Origin: Bugula neritina
Lineage: Eukaryota > Bryozoa > Gymnolaemata > Cheilostomatida > Bugulidae
DNA length: 64,000 bases
Assembly: GCA_964035545.1 (NCBI GenBank)
Contig: OZ037767.1
Location: 16,115,498-16,179,497 of the forward strand
Direction: 5' to 3'
In this document: positions 61,241 to 64,000 of the stretch, in pieces
How the letters are laid out: the number at the start of each line of letters is the position of its first letter
How positions within the stretch are numbered: position 1 is the stretch's first letter
Made by a program: the position numbers and the translations under genes
Notes under the pieces: generated by a model
What the model saw: the letters and a program-made list of their open reading frames with translations, nothing else
Told to the model about the DNA's origin: nothing
Databases searched by the model: none

Positions 61241-62640
61241 GTACTGACAGAGGACAACTCCTAAGCATGTATAAAGGCATCCTTTTAGTAAACAAGATAT
61301 CGCAATGCTACCGTCTGTCTGGACAGTTGTGTTCTTGTGAAACAGCTTAGAGCTCTTGTGTAAATTTAAACTAGTTCCAAAAAGATGATGGTAACATTTA
61401 CGTGTAAACTCATTTCTTTTAGGTATAGGCATTATATTAGGGAATTTTACTGATGTGTTTGTAATACTTTTACCTGCAGGGCTGATTACATTATAAATTG
61501 TTTGATCTCATCCTGGAGTTTTGTCCCCAAATAGTTTCAGTAAGCGTACGCTCAAGCTTAAAATTTTTAAAAACCTGTCCCGGGAGCGACATGCTTACAC
61601 GTGTGCGGGTGTATGTGTATAACTTATATAGAACTCTACATTTTCAAATGCAAATGCATTATTAGGCCATTAATCAGATACAGGCATCATCTGGTCATGT
61701 AGAGTCCAGCCAATCAGAACTGTGCAAAGTCTGTAGTGCTTTGAAGCTAACCAATTGCCAAAAACAATCAGCTTATTCACCACTATATCAATAAAAAGCC
61801 ACTAAGTGTGTTTTGCCAAAACAGATGTCAATTTCCACCAGGGTCCTTTTTTATACTTGCATTTTTGATTTGCGTGTTTTGAGCACTTAATTTAAACATT
61901 TTGAAAAATTAACTGGTGATTCATAAATTTAAGATATGAAATAAAATAATGCATGTAATGAAGTTTGCACAGCTATTTCCTAGAAGCATGCATTTTGCAT
62001 TTGAATTTGCAGAAATTTATATAAGTTAATCTAGTGGTGAGAATTTTAGAGTTGGGACAAGGTAGTAAATGTACCAAATTTACATGATCTATTGTGATAT
62101 AATTAATAAAATATATAAACGAATCTGAGTTGGAATTAATTTAAAGAGGCCCAGGTTAGTTTTGTTTTTCAGTATTTGTCATAATTTACAGCTTTCGTTA
62201 GGTATGTTTGATCTATTCCAACTATAATAACATGTTTATAGGAGTTTAACATTTTTTGGAATGCTAGTGCGGTCAGCGTGATAAAATCACTTTATAATAT
62301 AGGTTTCTCATGAAATTCTATTCCGACTTGTTTGTTGTAGAGTTACAGTATAACTTTGGGAGCATTCAGAAAAGCTACAGAGATTTTTTTCGCAACATCA
62401 TATATTAAAATTCTAAAAAATAAAGTTGGTGAAGGAGAACCTAAAAAAGTGCCATTTTCTAGTACATGTGGCTGGAAAATAAGTTTGGTCTTCCTCCACA
62501 ACAAAGTGTATTAGCTACAGCCATTGATGTTAATAAGTCATATTATAGACACTTTGCAATTTAATTTATTGGCTTTCTATCTTATTGATGGTCGAATGTT
62601 CAAGAAAATGTTATCTGCAGCACAAGCAAGCTCACGCCCG
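61241..62640. other. Intergenic with dispersed repeat fragments
   Basis: No gene seen. 62334-62520 and 62505-62630 match fragments at 51961-52100 and 45255-45385. Confidence 0.6.
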
Positions 62641-63990
62641 GCCAACATTGCCGCCAACTTATTAAAGTCAATGTGGCACTTGTGTCGCTGCAGGAATAAC
62701 ATTCCCAAGATGGCATCCTGCTTAAGCTGACTGACGATGAGGGTCTCACTGATCATCTGATCACGGACTCTACCAGTCAGCTCTATCACTACACGAACCC
62801 GTCCGCCAACGTGCCGTGTTCCCCTTCATATGGCTCCAGGTTCGCCCTATCTCCGGCATGGAGTGTGTCGAAAAGACACCGGCTCAGAAGATTTGTGGTG
62901 CACCCAGTATCCAACAGCTAGAAAGTTGCAGCTTTGCCGGCAAGTTTACTGAGCAGGAAATAACTGCTTCCATATGGCTGAGTGCTCACTGAGCGGTTCA
63001 TCCCCAGAGGTGACACCTTATGTGCATGAAGTCAGGGATGCACCTGCGCTTTCCGGTTGCGAGGGGGTCGGCGACGTTCAGTGGGCAACCGAGTGACATC
63101 TCGGCCTTGCTTGCACGGCCGAGTGAAAGCTTGGCCCTGCTCACGCGTGAGCAGCCGAAGGAAATCTCGGTCTTGCCCCCACTCTTCGTACGCCCCCTTA
63201 TCAGGCAGCCCTTCAAAGCGGTTTTTGAGTGGCCAAGTGGGGATTTTAGCAAACATTGCGGTCTGCTAACTCTCCGTGGGACTTGACACTCTGATGAAAG
63301 CGGCCTCATCACTCGATTGAGCTTGAGCCTTGGTCGTGGCCTTGGTCTCAGAGGGTTAAACCGAGGCCCACGGTTGGCGAAGTCTACCGTGGGCCATTGT
63401 CGTTTAACTGTTTCCTCCCACCGTGGAGGCAGCTCCTCAAGAGGTGCCCACCACTACCACAACCCCAACACACAGGAGTTCGCCTGCCGACGGCAGTTGT
63501 CGGCGACCTAGCTGGTTGCTCAACTGCTGACTGTCGGCGGAGATGCCTGTTTTCGGCCAGCAGCTCCTGAACCAGGCTCGTCGTTAAGCCTGTCGGCTTG
63601 TCGGCTGCCGCCGTGGCCACGTGGCCAACATAGCCGATGACGGCAATACGCTGTCGTCGGCTTCTACTTGCTGTACAGTCGCCCCAGGCCGGCACGTAAT
63701 GTCAGCCTGGAAATATGCATACCCAGGCCGAAGAGCCCGCTTCATCGTCTTAACTTCGTCTACCACCAAATGCCTTTTTAAGCCCATGTTGTTGATAGAC
63801 TGGAGGAAGACATCTAGTGCCAAACTCTGTCGACCTTCTGCAGGCAAGTCGCCATAAGCAACCGTTCTACCACGTTTGCGGAAGGTCTCAAGGAAGTCTT
63901 CAGATCTCTCCTAACACAGGATAGTTAAGGGCAACCTTTTAGCTGCAACTGCCTTGCTGAGGTTTGCATTGTAATCATATAAGAATTCAG
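62640..63990 (-). pseudogene. Decayed Gypsy gag-protease relic
   Basis: Minus-strand fragments align to the 25-32 kb element. They comprise a gag capsid end (ALDVFLQSINNMGLKRHL), an intact CCHC knuckle (CWGCGSGGHLLRSC), a linker, a protease with LLDTGC near 62925, and DAILGMLFLQRHKC near 62690. Stops and shifts separate the pieces. No LTR, RT or integrase is attached. The relic ends at the dispersed repeat at 62630. Confidence 0.82.
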
Positions 63991-64000
63991 TACCAGTAAA

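Overview
This is animal nuclear DNA. Genes are split into short exons with GT/AG introns and agreeing phases. The domain set is metazoan: a TRIM-type RING/B-box protein, INSM-type zinc fingers, a BUB1/BUBR1 checkpoint kinase, THAP, and a P2X7-ballast-like domain. The AT-rich composition, abundant minisatellites, tRNA-Leu-primed Gypsy elements and TTAA, hAT-like and Harbinger-like DNA elements suggest an invertebrate. The species cannot be named from the sequence, and I see no bacterial or organellar features.

Layout. 1-8964 (minus): central part of a BUB1/BUBR1-family gene with an array of ABBA-type CDC20-binding motifs. Nearly every intron carries its own minisatellite, including a 4.1 kb array of a 23-bp unit. 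9353-13994: a block containing a small three-exon gene (78 aa, unknown family). 14147-19449: a non-autonomous Gypsy LTR element. 19450-24585: AT satellite, a 685-bp Harbinger-like MITE and a hAT-like element with an exact 8-bp target duplication. 25142-32657 (minus): a very young Gypsy element with several coding lesions. 33564-44184: a seven-exon TRIM-like gene of 620 aa. Its last intron contains a 4.85 kb TTAA-flanked transposon (39161-44007) that carries a P2X7-ballast-like gene and a THAP gene.

45430-47353 (minus): a 5'-truncated, frameshifted copy of the BUB1 kinase half. 47383-49663: a third partial copy of the small-gene block, giving promoter and exon 1, which appears spliced in frame onto INSM-type zinc-finger exons to make a 148-aa chimera. 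52115-56508: second full copy of the small-gene block. 57440-58110 (minus): decayed LINE endonuclease. 58506-60503: second TRIM-like copy with its middle exons deleted and a tRNA-derived SINE inserted. 62640-63990 (minus): decayed Gypsy gag-protease relic.

The window is a mosaic of segmental duplications with transposons layered on top. Because duplicate copies exist, three insertions (the TTAA element, the Harbinger-like MITE and the first Gypsy element) can be compared with empty or near-empty sites in the same window. The strongest candidates for something new are the P2X7-ballast/THAP element inside the TRIM gene, the promoter-capture chimera with INSM fingers, the small three-exon gene family, and the expanded ABBA array in the BUB1-like protein.
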